Origin: Mycobacterium botniense | GTDB taxonomy: Bacteria > Actinomycetota > Actinomycetes > Mycobacteriales > Mycobacteriaceae | Length of the DNA: 64,000 nucleotides | Direction of reading: 5' to 3' | NCBI RefSeq assembly: GCF_010723305.1 | Contig: NZ_BLKW01000002.1 | Location: 744,001-808,000 of the forward strand | Shown here: positions 22,417-32,315 of the stretch, in pieces | Position numbering within the stretch: the stretch's first letter is position 1 | How the letters are laid out: each line of letters starts with the position of its first letter | Position numbers and translations under genes: made by a program | Notes under the pieces: model-generated | Seen by the model: only the letters and a program-made list of their open reading frames with translations | Told to the model about the DNA's origin: nothing | Database searches by the model: none

Positions 22417-25317
22417 CTAGGTCCGCGCTTCCGCGAGCTCGCGGCTGATTGCGCGGGCCGGCGCTCCGTGATGCCGGGGAGGCCGGGTGCGTACCCGCTG
22501 TGGCCACCAGAACCACCGTCCCAGCAGCGCCGCGATCGACGGCGTCATGAACGAGCGCACGACGAGCGTGTCGAACAGCAGGCCCATGCCGATCGTGGTA
22601 CCGACCTGGCCGATAACGCGCAGATCGCTGACCACCATGACCATCATGGTGAACGCGAACACCAGGCCGGCCGACGTGACAACAGACCCGCTGCCGCCCA
22701 TCGCCCGGATGATGCCGGTGTTCAGCCCGGCGTGGATCTCTTCTTTGAATCGCGCCACCAGCAGCAGGTTGTAGTCCGAGCCGACCGCCAACAAGATGAT
22801 GACCGACATCGCCAGCACCATCCAGTGCACATCAAGCCCGACCAGGTGCTGCCAGATCAGCACCGATAAACCGAAGGCGCTGCCCAGCGACAGCAACACG
22901 GTGCCGACGATGACCGCCGCGGCGATCACGCTGCGCGTGATCACCAGCATGACGATGAAAATTAAACACAGCGCCGAGATTCCGGCGATGATCAGGTCGT
23001 ACATGGCCCCGGTGGACATGTCCTGGTAGATGGGCGCGGTGCCACCGAGGTAGATTTTCGAGCCTTCCAGCGGGGTCGCCTTGATCGCCTCATGCACCGC
23101 GTGCTTCATCGGTTCGACGCGCGAAATCCCTTCGGGCGAAGCGGGATCGCCCTCGTGGAAGATGATCATCCGAACCGCGTGACCGTCCGGTGACAGGAAC
23201 ATCTTGATACCGCGCTTGAAATCGGGGTTGTCGAAGGCTTCCGGGGGCAGGTAAAACGAGTCATCGTTTTTCGCCTTGTCGAACGCGTGGCCCATCGCCG
23301 ACTGGTTTTCCATCATCGCCTTCATCTGATTCTGCAAGCCGCCCATGGTTTGCTGCATAGTCAGCGTGTAGGTCCGCATCGTCTTCATGGTGGCGATCAT
23401 CGACGGTAACAACGTCAGCATCTGCGGTATCAACGAATCCAGCCGGTCCATATCCGGCAACAGAGTCTGAAAGTCGTCGGTCATCGTGTCGACACCGTCG
23501 AGCGCGTCGAAAATCGATCGCAGCGACCAGCAGATGGGAATGTCATAGCAGTGCTTTTCCCAGTAGAAATAGCTGCGAATCGGCCGCCAGAAATCGTCGA
23601 AATTCGCGATCTGATCTCGCAAATCCTCGATATCGGCGAACATACCGTGCATCTTGGTGTCCATGCTGTGGGTGGTCTGCGACATCTCGCGCATCAGGCC
23701 GAGCATTTTCTCCATCGTGTTGATCATCCGCTGCATGTCATCAGCCATTTTCAGCATGTCGTTCATGCGGTCCAGCATGTACTGCATATTGAGCTGCTGG
23801 GTGGTGCCCTGCATGCTGATCGCGAACGGGATCGACGCGTGATCAATTGGGGTGCCTAGGGGCCGGGTGATGGCCTGCACACGCCCGACGCCGGACACCC
23901 GGAAAACCGCCTTGGCTACTTTGTCGATGACCAGAAAATCAGCCGGATTGCGCATGTCATGATCGGTTTCCAGCAACAGCAAATCCGGGTTCATCCGGGC
24001 CTGGGAGAAATGCCGGTCTGCGGCCGCGTATCCCAGGTTCGCCGGAATATCGGCCGGCATGTAATTGCGATTGTCATAGCCGGGTCGGTAGCTGGGCAAC
24101 GTGATCAGTCCGATCAACGCGACCGCCACCGTCGCGGCCAGCACCGGCAGCGGCCAGCGCACGACCGCTGCACCGATTTTCCGCCATCCGCGGATCCGCA
24201 TCGCCCGCTTCGGCTCCAGCAAACCAAAATGACTGGCCACCACCACGACAGACGCCCCCAGGGTGAGGGCGGCGAAGACGACGACCAGCATGCCGATCGC
24301 CAGCGGGACACCGAGAGTCTGGAAGTACGGCAGCCGGGTGAAGCGCAGGCAGAAGGTGGCGCCGGCGATCGTCAGGCCCGAGCCGAGGATCACATGACCC
24401 GTCCCCCGATACATCGTGTAAAACGCCGATTCGCGATCCTGGCCGAGGGTGCGGGCTTCCTGATAGCGGCCGAACAAGAAGATCGCGTAGTCCGTCGACG
24501 CGGCGATCGCCATCATCACCAGCAGGTTGGTGGCGAACGTCGAGAGCCCGATGATTTTGTAGTAGCCCAGAAACGCGACCACGCCGCGGGCCGCCGCCAA
24601 CTCCAGGAAGACCATTGCCATCACCAGCGCGACCGTGACGATCGAGCGGTAGACGAACAACAGCATGACGATGATGACGACGAAGGTCAGCCCGGTGATC
24701 AGCTTGAGGCTGCGGTCGCCGGCGATGCGCTGATCGGCCAGCAGCGGGGCCGCCCCGGTCACATAGGCCTTCAGCCCCGGCGGCGCCGGGACGCTGTTGA
24801 CGATCTTCTGCACCGCCGCGACGGATTCGTTGGCCAGGCTCTCCCCTTGGTTGCCCGCCAGATACACCTGCACATAGGCGGCCTTGCCGTCAGGGCTCTG
24901 CGACCCAGCCGCGGTCAGCGGGTCACTCCAGAAGTCCTGGACGTTTTCGACGTGTTTGGTGTCCGCCCGCAGCTTGGCGACCACCGTGTCGTAGAAGCGG
25001 TGCGCGGCGTCGCCGAGGGGTTTCTGACCTTCCAGCACGATCATCGCCGAGCTGTCGGATTTGAACTCATGAAAGTCCTGTCCGACCCGCTTCATCGCGA
25101 TCATCGACGGCGCATCCTGGGGGCTCATCGACACCGTGCGCATCTTCGCCACCTCGTCCAGTTGAGGGACGAGCACATTAAGCAGGACGGTGATCGCCAG
25201 CCAGACCAGGATGATCGGCACCGCCAGCCGGTGAATCCATAACGGCAGACGCGATCGCACCACCTCTACCGGAGCCGGGAGGATGTCGGTGGGCGCGTCG
25301 CTCGTCGTCGCGCTCAT
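22417..25317 (-). CDS. mmpL4: MmpL4/5-type RND transporter
   Basis: 966 residues. N-terminal membrane helix ~28-50, first porter domain with MSPQDAPSM, and membrane bundles carrying proton-relay D276-Y277 ([11 protein letters not shown]) and D848-Y849 ([11 protein letters not shown]). Between the bundles lies a Met-rich helical hairpin (~500-690, [20 protein letters not shown] and following), the extended coiled coil typical of siderophore-exporting MmpL4/MmpL5. It overlaps mmpS by 4 bp (ATGA). In M. tuberculosis MmpS4/L4 exports mycobactins and, in some species, glycopeptidolipids. The neighbouring Rv0455c-like gene supports siderophore export. The pair is in the opposite orientation to mmpS4-mmpL4 of M. 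tuberculosis relative to its neighbours, so orthology to MmpL4 rather than MmpL5 is not certain. Confidence 0.87.
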   Translation of the reverse strand: MSATTSDAPTDILPAPVEVVRSRLPLWIHRLAVPIILVWLAITVLLNVLVPQLDEVAKMRTVSMSPQDAPSMIAMKRVGQDFHEFKSDSSAMIVLEGQKPLGDAAHRFYDTVVAKLRADTKHVENVQDFWSDPLTAAGSQSPDGKAAYVQVYLAGNQGESLANESVAAVQKIVNSVPAPPGLKAYVTGAAPLLADQRIAGDRSLKLITGLTFVVIIVMLLFVYRSIVTVALVMAMVFLELAAARGVVAFLGYYKIIGLSTFATNLLVMMAIAASTDYAIFLFGRYQEARTLGQDRESAFYTMYRGTGHVILGSGLTIAGATFCLRFTRLPYFQTLGVPLAIGMLVVVFAALTLGASVVVVASHFGLLEPKRAMRIRGWRKIGAAVVRWPLPVLAATVAVALIGLITLPSYRPGYDNRNYMPADIPANLGYAAADRHFSQARMNPDLLLLETDHDMRNPADFLVIDKVAKAVFRVSGVGRVQAITRPLGTPIDHASIPFAISMQGTTQQLNMQYMLDRMNDMLKMADDMQRMINTMEKMLGLMREMSQTTHSMDTKMHGMFADIEDLRDQIANFDDFWRPIRSYFYWEKHCYDIPICWSLRSIFDALDGVDTMTDDFQTLLPDMDRLDSLIPQMLTLLPSMIATMKTMRTYTLTMQQTMGGLQNQMKAMMENQSAMGHAFDKAKNDDSFYLPPEAFDNPDFKRGIKMFLSPDGHAVRMIIFHEGDPASPEGISRVEPMKHAVHEAIKATPLEGSKIYLGGTAPIYQDMSTGAMYDLIIAGISALCLIFIVMLVITRSVIAAAVIVGTVLLSLGSAFGLSVLIWQHLVGLDVHWMVLAMSVIILLAVGSDYNLLLVARFKEEIHAGLNTGIIRAMGGSGSVVTSAGLVFAFTMMVMVVSDLRVIGQVGTTIGMGLLFDTLVVRSFMTPSIAALLGRWFWWPQRVRTRPPRHHGAPARAISRELAEART

Positions 25318-25745
25318 GCGGATTTCACCAAACAGAAGGTCTGAGCGTTCACGCCGTTGGAGATCCTTTCATCCTTGACCACACCATCGACGGTGATGCG
25401 GCAGCCGATGGTGTCGCTGCGGCCCTGCGCCACAATGATGGGGCTCACCGCCGGGTCGGTCGTCGACAATTCCAGCGACCACGGCAGCGGCGCCTTGTCC
25501 ACCCGCTGGGGTGTGGCGTTGAGATCCAGGTAATTGATGTCCGCCACCGCTCCGTTCGGGCCGAAGATCTCGTAGATCACCACCTTGGGGCGAAACGGTT
25601 TGGTGTCTTCGAACCTGACCGACGAGCCCCCAGCGTTGCCGTGCGCACCGAAGTACCCACGAACCCGGTACACCGCGAACCCGGCGATGACGACGACGAC
25701 GACGATGAGCAACGGCATCCACACCCGCTTGAGAACACCGAACAT
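25314..25745 (-). CDS. mmpS4: MmpS family accessory protein
   Basis: 143 residues. One N-terminal membrane helix ([20 protein letters not shown]), then a periplasmic beta-sandwich: [40 protein letters not shown], and [15 protein letters not shown] Cys pair (GCRI and FCLV) probably forms a disulfide. MmpS proteins stabilise the cognate MmpL in siderophore or lipid export. First gene of the mmpS-mmpL unit, with AGAGGGG upstream of ATG 25745. The next plausible promoter elements are about 280 bp further upstream. Confidence 0.9.
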   Translation of the reverse strand: MFGVLKRVWMPLLIVVVVVIAGFAVYRVRGYFGAHGNAGGSSVRFEDTKPFRPKVVIYEIFGPNGAVADINYLDLNATPQRVDKAPLPWSLELSTTDPAVSPIIVAQGRSDTIGCRITVDGVVKDERISNGVNAQTFCLVKSA

Positions 25746-26026
25746 CGGAAACCACGCCCCTCTTCGCTAGCTTTGGTCGCCGACATCGACGCCGGTACCC
25801 GCGCGCTTCCCCCCGCGCCGGCCGACGGAATCGACCAGCGACCCCCGTGCACGCACCGGCGTCATCAGATCGTCCGTTACGTCAGCGGGTCCGCTCAGAT
25901 GCGGCATGGTTGCGGTTGCCACTGCGATGCGACCTAAAAAGCCTGTCGGCCCATGGTTTTCTCCCCGTGGGCCCGGTCCCTGACATGTCGACCGTCCTCC
26001 TCACTGTGGGCATAGCTTAGTCCATC

Positions 26027-26063
26027 TAACGTAGTGCTCGCTATACATTAGCGTCGCTAATGT
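26027..26063. promoter_or_regulatory. Candidate operator upstream of mmpS
   Basis: TAACGTAGTGCT (26027-26038) differs by one base from TAGCGTAGTGCT in the operator candidate upstream of the tetR at 8.2 kb. Seven bases on lies ACATTAGCgtcGCTAATGT (26045-26063), a perfect 8-bp inverted repeat with a 3-bp spacer that contains TAGCGTCG. This is a likely repressor site for mmpS-mmpL. Confidence 0.55.
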
Positions 26064-26231
26064 CTGAGCGCCACGCGGGTCCCGCGACACTGGCAGCACT
26101 GAGCGGATCGCCGTCGGCGCTGGGCGTTCCCGTCGTGATCGACCACGTTGAGCCCGGCGCCGCCACCGATGTGAACGGTTTGCCCGAGTGTTGCGGCCAC
26201 CGGCCCCTCCCGTACCGCCGAGAAGGAATTT

Positions 26232-26262
26232 CGCTACGCTAAGTATCGTAGACAGTAGCGTA
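26232..26262. promoter_or_regulatory. Second cluster of TAGCGTA repeats
   Basis: TACGCTA (26235-26241) and TAGCGTA (26256-26262) form an inverted repeat. On the minus strand 26241-26232 reads TAGCGTAGCG, nine of ten bases as in the 8197 site. CTACG/CGTAG (26234-26238, 26247-26251) is a nested inverted repeat. It lies about 490 bp upstream of mmpS. Confidence 0.45.
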
Positions 26263-26827
26263 TCTGACGGCGAGCGCAAGGCCGGCCGCATCGGCGTGGT
26301 GAGAACCCACGCGATCGCGGTTCAGCGCGCGGATCATGAGGCGGGCCCCACCACCGTTGATGCCCCCAGCCAGGATCCCGCTCCGATACTGTCCGTGAGC
26401 TCGCAACGCGGTGTCCGAACGACCAACCGCCGGGGCGTCGGCTGCGAATACCTCGTGACCAAGACCAAGTCGGCGCAGAAGCGGTCACCACACCCCGGTT
26501 GACGACACGAAAGGGTGCCAACCATGACACAGATCCAGCCACCGCAGGCCGCAGCTGGCCCGGCACCGATGCACCGTTGTCGCTTTCACATGCCGCCCGG
26601 CTCTCGGCGGCCGACGGGCTCGCGCGCGCGGAGGACCTCCTCGCCGGTGCACGCCGGCAGCGCACGTTTGCCCGAAAACGACATCGACACCCGGTGGGGC
26701 AACTCCCATTGCGGCAGAAGGCTTTCCGTGCACCACCGACCCGTTCGGCACCGCGATGATCCTCGCGGCTCATGACGGTTGCCGACCAAGCGCAGTGGCG
26801 GCACCGCTCGGGATAGGCTACCGCTCG

Positions 26828-27391
26828 ATGATCGAAGTGCCGGGGCAACCACGCGACCTGGACGCCTTGCTGTGCCGGGTAGGGCGGGGCGACTCAGACG
26901 CGTTCGCCGCCTTCTACGACCGGACCAAAGCCCGGGTATACGGCGTGGTGACCCGGGTGGTTCGTGATTCCGGCTATAGCGACGAGATCACCCAGGAAGT
27001 CTATCTGCAGGTGTGGCGTACCGCGTCGGCATACGACCCCACCAAGGGTTCCGCGCTGGCGTGGGTGCTGACGATGGCGCACCGACGCGCCGTCGACCGG
27101 GTACGCGCCGAACAAGCCGGCAGTGTCCGCGAATCGCGTTACGGCGCAGTTAACCTCGACCCGTCGGCTGATGTCGTGGCGGATTCGGTGATCGCCAGCG
27201 ACGAGCGGCGGCGGGTGAGCGAGTGCCTGAACACGTTAACCGACACGCAGCGCCAGTGCATCGAACTGGCCTATTACGGTGGTTTGACGTATCCCGAAGT
27301 GTCGCAGCAGCTAAGGGCTAACCTGTCGACGATCAAATCGCGTATGCGCGAGGCGCTGCGCAGCTTGCGTAAATGCCTGGGTGTGCCATGA
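26828..27391 (+). CDS. sigK: ECF sigma factor SigK
   Basis: 187 residues, the same length as M. tuberculosis SigK (Rv0445c). Region 2: [16 protein letters not shown] and [14 protein letters not shown] [13 protein letters not shown]. Region 4: [20 protein letters not shown], then [20 protein letters not shown]. It directs RNA polymerase to promoters that in M. tuberculosis include its own operon and mpt70/mpt83. ATG 26828 is chosen by alignment of [13 protein letters not shown] with SigK; the longer frame has no matching sequence. It overlaps rskA by 4 bp (ATGA), so sigma and anti-sigma are translated together. Confidence 0.93.
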   Translation: MIEVPGQPRDLDALLCRVGRGDSDAFAAFYDRTKARVYGVVTRVVRDSGYSDEITQEVYLQVWRTASAYDPTKGSALAWVLTMAHRRAVDRVRAEQAGSVRESRYGAVNLDPSADVVADSVIASDERRRVSECLNTLTDTQRQCIELAYYGGLTYPEVSQQLRANLSTIKSRMREALRSLRKCLGVP

Positions 27392-28077
27392 CCGAGCCCG
27401 CGGACTTCGAACTGCTCGAACTGGCCGCGCCGTATGCCCTGCACGCGGTCTCCGACGCGGAGCGGGCCGACATCGAGCGGCGGCTAGCCGCCGCTTCGCC
27501 CCCGGTCGCCCAGGCTTTCCGGGACGAGGTCCGCGCGGTCCGCGAGACGATGGCGGCGGTTTCGGCAGCAACCACCGCCGACCCACCGGCGCATCTGCGC
27601 GCGCGCATACTGGCTGCGGCCAAGTCGGGAAACCATCGAAATTTCAGTTGGCGCACAGTGTTTTTCGCTGCTGCTGCGTCGATTGTGGTGGGCCTGGCCG
27701 CGTTTGGCATCGGGATCGCCTTGCGGCCGTCGCCGGCTCCCCCGGTCGCTGAACAGGTGCTGGCCGCTCCGGATGTCCGTACCGTGTCCGGGGCGTTGGG
27801 TTCGGGTACCGCCACGCTGGTGTTCTCACGCGACCGCAATGCGGGTGTGCTGGTGATGAACAATGTCCCGCCGCCGTCACCGGGAAAGGTCTATCAGATA
27901 TGGCTGGTCAGCACCCACGGGCCGAGGTCGGCGGGAACGATGGGCGCGCTGGCGCCGTCGGCGACCGCTGTGGTGTCCAACCTGAAAGGCTCGACCGCGC
28001 TGGCGTTCACCGTCGAACCCGGCCCCGGCTCACCCCAGCCGACCGGGGCGATCCTCGCCACCTTGCCGCTCAGCTGA
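27388..28077 (+). CDS. rskA: Anti-sigma-K factor RskA
   Basis: 229 residues. The N-terminal cytoplasmic anti-sigma domain ([20 protein letters not shown]) is followed by a single membrane helix at ~91-112. The periplasmic domain contains [20 protein letters not shown] and [10 protein letters not shown], the conserved RskA C-terminal family. It holds SigK inactive until cleaved by regulated intramembrane proteolysis (RseP/Rip1 in M. tuberculosis). It overlaps the sigK stop. No mpt70/mpt83-like targets are in the window. Confidence 0.93.
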   Translation: MTEPADFELLELAAPYALHAVSDAERADIERRLAAASPPVAQAFRDEVRAVRETMAAVSAATTADPPAHLRARILAAAKSGNHRNFSWRTVFFAAAASIVVGLAAFGIGIALRPSPAPPVAEQVLAAPDVRTVSGALGSGTATLVFSRDRNAGVLVMNNVPPPSPGKVYQIWLVSTHGPRSAGTMGALAPSATAVVSNLKGSTALAFTVEPGPGSPQPTGAILATLPLS

Positions 28078-28139
28078 CGGCGCGCATCAGCAGACAATAC
28101 GCTCGGCACGCACACCGGCAGAAGGCCCGCTCGACGACG

Positions 28140-28976
28140 CTAGCCGGCTCTGCGTAAGCCGCCCAGCATGGCAACAAACACACCGAACACCACCAGCACA
28201 CCGCCCGCGGCCAGGGTGAGGTTCAGCCATTGGTGCAGGCTGTTTTCCGCGGTGCCGGTCATCGCCTCGGCGATCAGGCGGATATCACCGAAGGCGTGGT
28301 CGAGCGCGTCGTTGATGTAGCGCTGGGCCACCTCGATGCCTGCCCAGCCCGCCGCGCCCGCCAGCAGCGCCGAAACACCGTGGCTGCTGAGCGCCTTCCC
28401 ACGGCTCCGCGCGACGGCCAGCGTCAGCAGCGCGCTGACACCGGTCAGCACCGTCGCGCCGACACTCAGCCATGGGCCCCAGGCGGTAAGCGGGCGTAGT
28501 TTTCCGGCTCGCAACCTTTTCGGCATGTCAACCGTCAACGGGACGGTCACCGTCGCGGGCACCTGGAGGTGGAAAACGTTCCACAACTCTGCGAAGGTGC
28601 GGTCGCGCAGCATCGGGGCCACATCGACCACCCAATCCTGCCCCGGCGGCGCGCCGGCGAAAATCCAGGCGTGTGCGGTCCTGTTTGCCTGCGCGAACTG
28701 CACCGGAAATTGCGGGCTCGCGGTGTATGCGCCGGCCACACCCTGCACCAGCGAACTGTCGACGGTATAACCCCGGTTAGTGATGAGTTCCATTGCACGA
28801 GTGGATAGTTCAGATGCCATCGCCGACCGCAAGGCGGGGTCAGCAGCAGCGTGTTGAGCCATCGCCGCGTAACCGTCGGCGTCGACGACATTTTTCTGCG
28901 CCCATGCGATGGGGATCGTCACTGCCAGCGCCACCGTGGTGGCCAGCCATAACAGCACCGTCGCCGCGAACCGCAC
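28140..28976 (-). CDS. Membrane protein of unknown function
   Basis: About 278 residues. An N-terminal signal-anchor helix (ATVLLWLATTVALAVTIPIAWAQ) precedes a ~150-residue extracytoplasmic region with PALRSAMASELSTRAMELI and VTVPLTVDMPKRLR. Three more helices follow (~168-190, ~203-220, ~255-275). GTG 28976 is preferred because GAGGAGG lies just upstream; a GTG at 28994 would sit before that site. Convergent with rskA (62 bp between stops), downstream of the DinB gene. Mycobacterial homologues are annotated only as hypothetical membrane proteins as far as I recall. No function assigned. Confidence 0.75.
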   Translation of the reverse strand: MRFAATVLLWLATTVALAVTIPIAWAQKNVVDADGYAAMAQHAAADPALRSAMASELSTRAMELITNRGYTVDSSLVQGVAGAYTASPQFPVQFAQANRTAHAWIFAGAPPGQDWVVDVAPMLRDRTFAELWNVFHLQVPATVTVPLTVDMPKRLRAGKLRPLTAWGPWLSVGATVLTGVSALLTLAVARSRGKALSSHGVSALLAGAAGWAGIEVAQRYINDALDHAFGDIRLIAEAMTGTAENSLHQWLNLTLAAGGVLVVFGVFVAMLGGLRRAG

Positions 28977-29315
28977 GCCGCCCTCCTCACGCACACATGA
29001 TGGCGCGTCCCGTGGCAGAACCTACCGACCGCGGGCGCTCTTCGGCGGTACGACGCGGCCACCGGCACCCATCCGGGGGCCGGCTCCGTGGGCCCGGTGT
29101 GCTGCGAGGCTGGGCCGCGCCGACACCGGTCCGGGGCTCGACGACCGCCTCGACGCGGGCAGAACGTGCGCGGTCCTGCTGATTGCACCGCAATCACACT
29201 GCAGCGCAACGTCTTGAGCACGCCTGACGTCGTGTGAGAGATCGAGGCGATCCCGTGCCGCGTGGACCGCCGATGGCGCCCGGGCACAGCAGGGCGGCGG
29301 CGGTTCGCAACCCTC
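28977..29315. other. Intergenic stretch without a supported gene
   Basis: About 340 bp, GC-rich, between the membrane protein start and the DinB gene stop. No recognisable gene, RNA or strong repeat seen. Confidence 0.5.
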
Positions 29316-29831
29316 CTACCCGAGGATCCCCCGCACGTAGGCGGCTTGCCCGAGGTGCTGCGCGCAGTCGTCGATAATGCTGACCAGCCGCACACTGGCC
29401 GTCACCGGCGGATCCCAGCGCCGGTCGACGATGCGGGACAGTTCGCCAGCACTGATGCCGGCAATGTAGTCCAGGGTCAGCGTGTGCACTGCGTGGTAGT
29501 ACCCGGAGAGCAGTTCGGCGGGGGCACGCACCTTGGCCACATCCTGCGCGCTGTGCCCGTAGCCGGTGTCCTCACGCGGCAGCGGTAACGCGAACCTGTC
29601 GACCCAGCCGTCGCGGGTCCACACCTGCTCGACACCGGCGATATCAGCGACCTGCGCATCCTGCACCCGGGCGCTGTGCCAGATCAGCCACGCGATGCTG
29701 TTCGCGCGCGCAGCCGGCCGGTAGCCGGACATTTCGGCGGTCAACCCGTCGGTGAGCTCGTCGACGTGTTCGATCAGCCGGGTGAACGCGTCGCGGAGCA
29801 CCTCCCGGGCTGCGGCGGCGGTATCGGCCAT
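29316..29831 (-). CDS. DinB-like protein, Rv0443-like
   Basis: 171 residues, the length I recall for Rv0443. A four-helix DinB/DUF664 fold is suggested by LIEHVDELTDGL, SIAWLIWHSARVQDAQVADI, AELLSGYYHAVHTLTLDYI, and SIIDDCAQHLGQAAYVRGIL. Metal-binding His candidates are His52 in IWHSAR, His111 in YYHAV and His161 in AQHLGQ, the usual three-His set of thiol-dependent DinB enzymes such as mycothiol S-transferases. The substrate is unknown. Position next to sigK-rskA is as in M. tuberculosis. Confidence 0.85.
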   Translation of the reverse strand: MADTAAAAREVLRDAFTRLIEHVDELTDGLTAEMSGYRPAARANSIAWLIWHSARVQDAQVADIAGVEQVWTRDGWVDRFALPLPREDTGYGHSAQDVAKVRAPAELLSGYYHAVHTLTLDYIAGISAGELSRIVDRRWDPPVTASVRLVSIIDDCAQHLGQAAYVRGILG

Positions 29832-29997
29832 ACCGCGACATTACGGGCCACCCCCAGCCCCGGGAAAGACGGGTTCAGCGGTTGTCGCCATCGGGCGGGA
29901 GTCAGGGTCGCCGGCCGCACCTGCAGCGGCCCGGGCGGCGCAGGGGCTGCCGCGACGGTCACGCGATTGATCCTGGCACCCGCCCCCGGCACGGTCG

Positions 29998-30003
29998 TAG
30001 ATT
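29998..30003 (+). promoter_or_regulatory. -10 hexamer of the amidohydrolase gene, leaderless type
   Basis: TAGATT, then 6 nt, then GTG 30010. Confidence 0.4.
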
Positions 30004-30009
30004 GTTGAG

Positions 30010-31746
30010 GTGAGCTACGACCTGGTGATCCGCAACGGCAACATCGTCGACGGGTTAGGGGGTGAGCCGTACGTCGGCGACGTGGCCGTCAAAGACGGCG
30101 TCATCGTCGCGCTCGGCGCGCCGGGAGGCGTCGACGGCAGCGGTATCCGGGAGATCGACGCCACCGGGCTGCTGGTCACCCCGGGCTTTGTCGATCTGCA
30201 CACCCACTACGACGGCCAGTCCATCTGGTCGGATCGGCTGAACCCCTCCTCGGCGCACGGGGTGACGACCGTGGTGATGGGCAACTGCGGGGTGGGTTTC
30301 GCGCCGTGCCGTCACGAAGACCACGACGTGCTGGTCGACGTGATGGCCGGTGTCGAGGACATTCCCGGGGTCGTGATGACCGACGGCCTGCCGTGGACCT
30401 GGGAAACCTTCCCCGAATACCTGGATGCGCTCGATGCGGGCAAACGCGATATCGATGTGGCCGTCTACCTGCCGCACTCGCCGCTGCGGGTGTACGCGAT
30501 GGGCCAACGCGGCGCCGATCGTGAACCCGCCACGCCCGAAGACCTGGCCACGATGCGGGCCCTGGCCCGGGAGGCCATCGAGTGCGGCGCGCTGGGTTTT
30601 GCCTCGTCGCGGCTGATGATTCACAAGACCGCGAGCGGGGCGCCGATCCCAAGTTACGACGCCGCCCGCGAGGAGATCCTCGAGATCGCCAAGGGCGTCG
30701 TCGACGGCGGCGGCGGGCTGATCCAGTTCGTGCCCGACGTTCCCGCCGGCGGGTATCAGCCGGTGCTGCAGCAGGTGTTCGATGTCGCCGAGGACGTCGG
30801 CCTGCCGGTGACGTACACCCTGGCGATCGGCAACGCCGGCGAGCCGACGTGGCCGGATGCGATCACGATGACCGAGAACGCCAACAAGAGGGTGGGCGCG
30901 GGCTCGTTCACCGCCCAGTTGTTACCGCGCCCGATCGGGCTGGTGATCGGGCTGGAGCTGAGTGCCCACCCGTTCGTGCTCTACCCCAGCTACCATGAGA
31001 TCGCTGACCTGCCGTTGCCTGAACGCGTCGCCGAGATGCGTAAACCCCAAGTGCGCGAACGGATTCTGGCCGACAAGCCGGGGCAGGGTCACCCGCTGAT
31101 CTATCTGGCGCAGGCCTGGAACTGGATTTTCCCGCTGGGCGACGAGCCCAATTACGAGCCGCGGCACTCCGACAGCATCGCCGCCCGGGCCCGCGCTCGC
31201 GGTGTCCGACCGATCGAGGAGGCCTACGACCGGCTGCTCGACGACGACGGGCACGCCATGCTGCTCGTCACCACAAGCAATTTCGAGAACTATTCGCTGG
31301 ACACCGTCGGCGCGTTGCTGCACCGCGATGATGTGGTGCTGGGTCTGGGCGACGGCGGTGCGCACTACGGAATGATCTGTGACGCCAGCTACCCGACCTA
31401 CCTGCTGGCGTACTGGGCGCGTGACCGGGCCTCCGGGCGGTTCTCGGTGCCTGAAGCGGTCCGCGAGCTCACCTCGGTGCCGGCCCGGGTGGCGGGGTTG
31501 GGTGACCGCGGGCGGGTCGCCGTGGGCTACAAGGCCGACCTCAACGTCATCGACCACGCGGGGCTTCGCCTGCACAAGCCGGTGATCACCTATGACCTGC
31601 CCGCTGGCGGGCGCCGGCTCGACCAGACCGCCGACGGCTATGTCGCCACCATCGTCTCCGGTCAGGTGATCGCCGAGAACGGCGTGCCCACAAATGCCCG
31701 TCCGGGCAGGCTGATCCGCGGCCGGCGACCGGTGCCGACCGGGTAG
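30010..31746 (+). CDS. Amidohydrolase, N-acyl-D-amino-acid deacylase family
   Basis: 578 residues. N-terminal composite beta domain (LVIRNGNIVDGLGGEPY, ending IDATGLLVTPGFVDLHTHYD) with the first metal-binding His-x-His. Further active-site regions: GNCGVGFAPC, LGFASSRLMIHKTASG, HPFVLYPSYHE, and the late Asp in GLGDGGAHYGMICDASYPTY. The C-terminal domain (GRVAVGYKADLNVIDHAGL) is typical. It probably hydrolyses an amide of an N-acyl D-amino acid or related compound in the cytoplasm. A similar enzyme, Rv2913c, sits elsewhere in M. tuberculosis; none is at this locus there, so this is an accessory gene. Confidence 0.87.
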   Translation: MSYDLVIRNGNIVDGLGGEPYVGDVAVKDGVIVALGAPGGVDGSGIREIDATGLLVTPGFVDLHTHYDGQSIWSDRLNPSSAHGVTTVVMGNCGVGFAPCRHEDHDVLVDVMAGVEDIPGVVMTDGLPWTWETFPEYLDALDAGKRDIDVAVYLPHSPLRVYAMGQRGADREPATPEDLATMRALAREAIECGALGFASSRLMIHKTASGAPIPSYDAAREEILEIAKGVVDGGGGLIQFVPDVPAGGYQPVLQQVFDVAEDVGLPVTYTLAIGNAGEPTWPDAITMTENANKRVGAGSFTAQLLPRPIGLVIGLELSAHPFVLYPSYHEIADLPLPERVAEMRKPQVRERILADKPGQGHPLIYLAQAWNWIFPLGDEPNYEPRHSDSIAARARARGVRPIEEAYDRLLDDDGHAMLLVTTSNFENYSLDTVGALLHRDDVVLGLGDGGAHYGMICDASYPTYLLAYWARDRASGRFSVPEAVRELTSVPARVAGLGDRGRVAVGYKADLNVIDHAGLRLHKPVITYDLPAGGRRLDQTADGYVATIVSGQVIAENGVPTNARPGRLIRGRRPVPTG

Positions 31747-31846
31747 GTCGCCGTCGGCGCACCGGCGGTATCCCACCCGGACGTTGATGACCGTGACCGG
31801 TGCGGTCGGCTCCCCGGGCCCTACACCGCGCGCCGGCGACGAGACC

Positions 31847-31852
31847 TAGGAT
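31847..31852 (+). promoter_or_regulatory. -10 hexamer of the flavin split-barrel gene, leaderless type
   Basis: TAGGAT, then 6 nt, then GTG 31859. Confidence 0.4.
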
Positions 31853-31858
31853 GGTGAT

Positions 31859-32254
31859 GTGGGCGCGACGAACGTTGACCTCGACCGTCTGGAAGCCGCC
31901 CTGCATGACTACGGGTTTGCCTACCTCCTCACCGTCGGCGACGACTATCACGTGCACACGGTGACAGTCGAGCCGGTACTGCGCGGCGGTGTCGTGGAAG
32001 TCGGGTTGATCGGGGGGCGTACCCGCAAAAACCTCACCAACCGCGGCGAGGCCACTCTGCTCTGGCCCCCGCGTGAGCCGGGTGGCTACTCGCTCATCGT
32101 GGACGGGCGGGCCCGGATCACCGGCTCAGATGACGAGACCGTTCAGCTTGCGATCACCCCGACCCGCGCGCTGTTGCACCGCAACGCCGATCCGAATTCC
32201 GCTGCAGCCGCCAAAGGCTGCCTGCATGACTGTGTGGTGCTTTCTGGGCGCTGA
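31859..32254 (+). CDS. Pyridoxamine 5'-phosphate oxidase-like flavin/F420 split-barrel protein
   Basis: 131 residues. Split-barrel features: [38 protein letters not shown] (phosphate-binding Arg-Lys-Asn region), and [10 protein letters not shown]. It is close to small mycobacterial PNPOx-like proteins that bind FMN or F420. Its substrate cannot be read from sequence. It follows the amidohydrolase by 112 bp with its own -10 element. Confidence 0.78.
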   Translation: MGATNVDLDRLEAALHDYGFAYLLTVGDDYHVHTVTVEPVLRGGVVEVGLIGGRTRKNLTNRGEATLLWPPREPGGYSLIVDGRARITGSDDETVQLAITPTRALLHRNADPNSAAAAKGCLHDCVVLSGR

Positions 32255-32315
32255 CCGTCCCGGTGGACTGCCCGATCCAGAGTTGCCCGCCGACCCGGAC
32301 CCACCCCCGATACCA

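Larger units (their letters stand above)
25746..26827. other. 1.1 kb without a supported gene, between mmpS and sigK
   Basis: In M. tuberculosis the mmpS4 side holds a divergent tetR (Rv0452), and sigK is preceded by Rv0446c-Rv0449c; none is recognisable here. Several overlapping frames of 60-200 codons exist but none shows a helix-turn-helix, signal peptide or other recognisable domain. A possible start at ATG 26524, with AAAGGGTG upstream, leads into an unrecognised Arg/Pro-rich sequence; successive frames here look like a decayed coding region. AT-rich patches at 26010-26065 and 26225-26270 contain the inverted repeats listed separately. SigK's own -10-like TAGGCT is at 26814-26819. Confidence 0.5.

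Noticed and set aside
23959..25242. 427-codon plus-strand frame opposite mmpL4
   Set aside because: His/Arg/Asp-rich antisense shadow of a well-supported gene.
26017..26029. IdeR iron box upstream of mmpS (TTAG-N5-CTAA)
   Set aside because: Only the outer tetramers of a half-site match; the 19-bp consensus does not fit around its centre.
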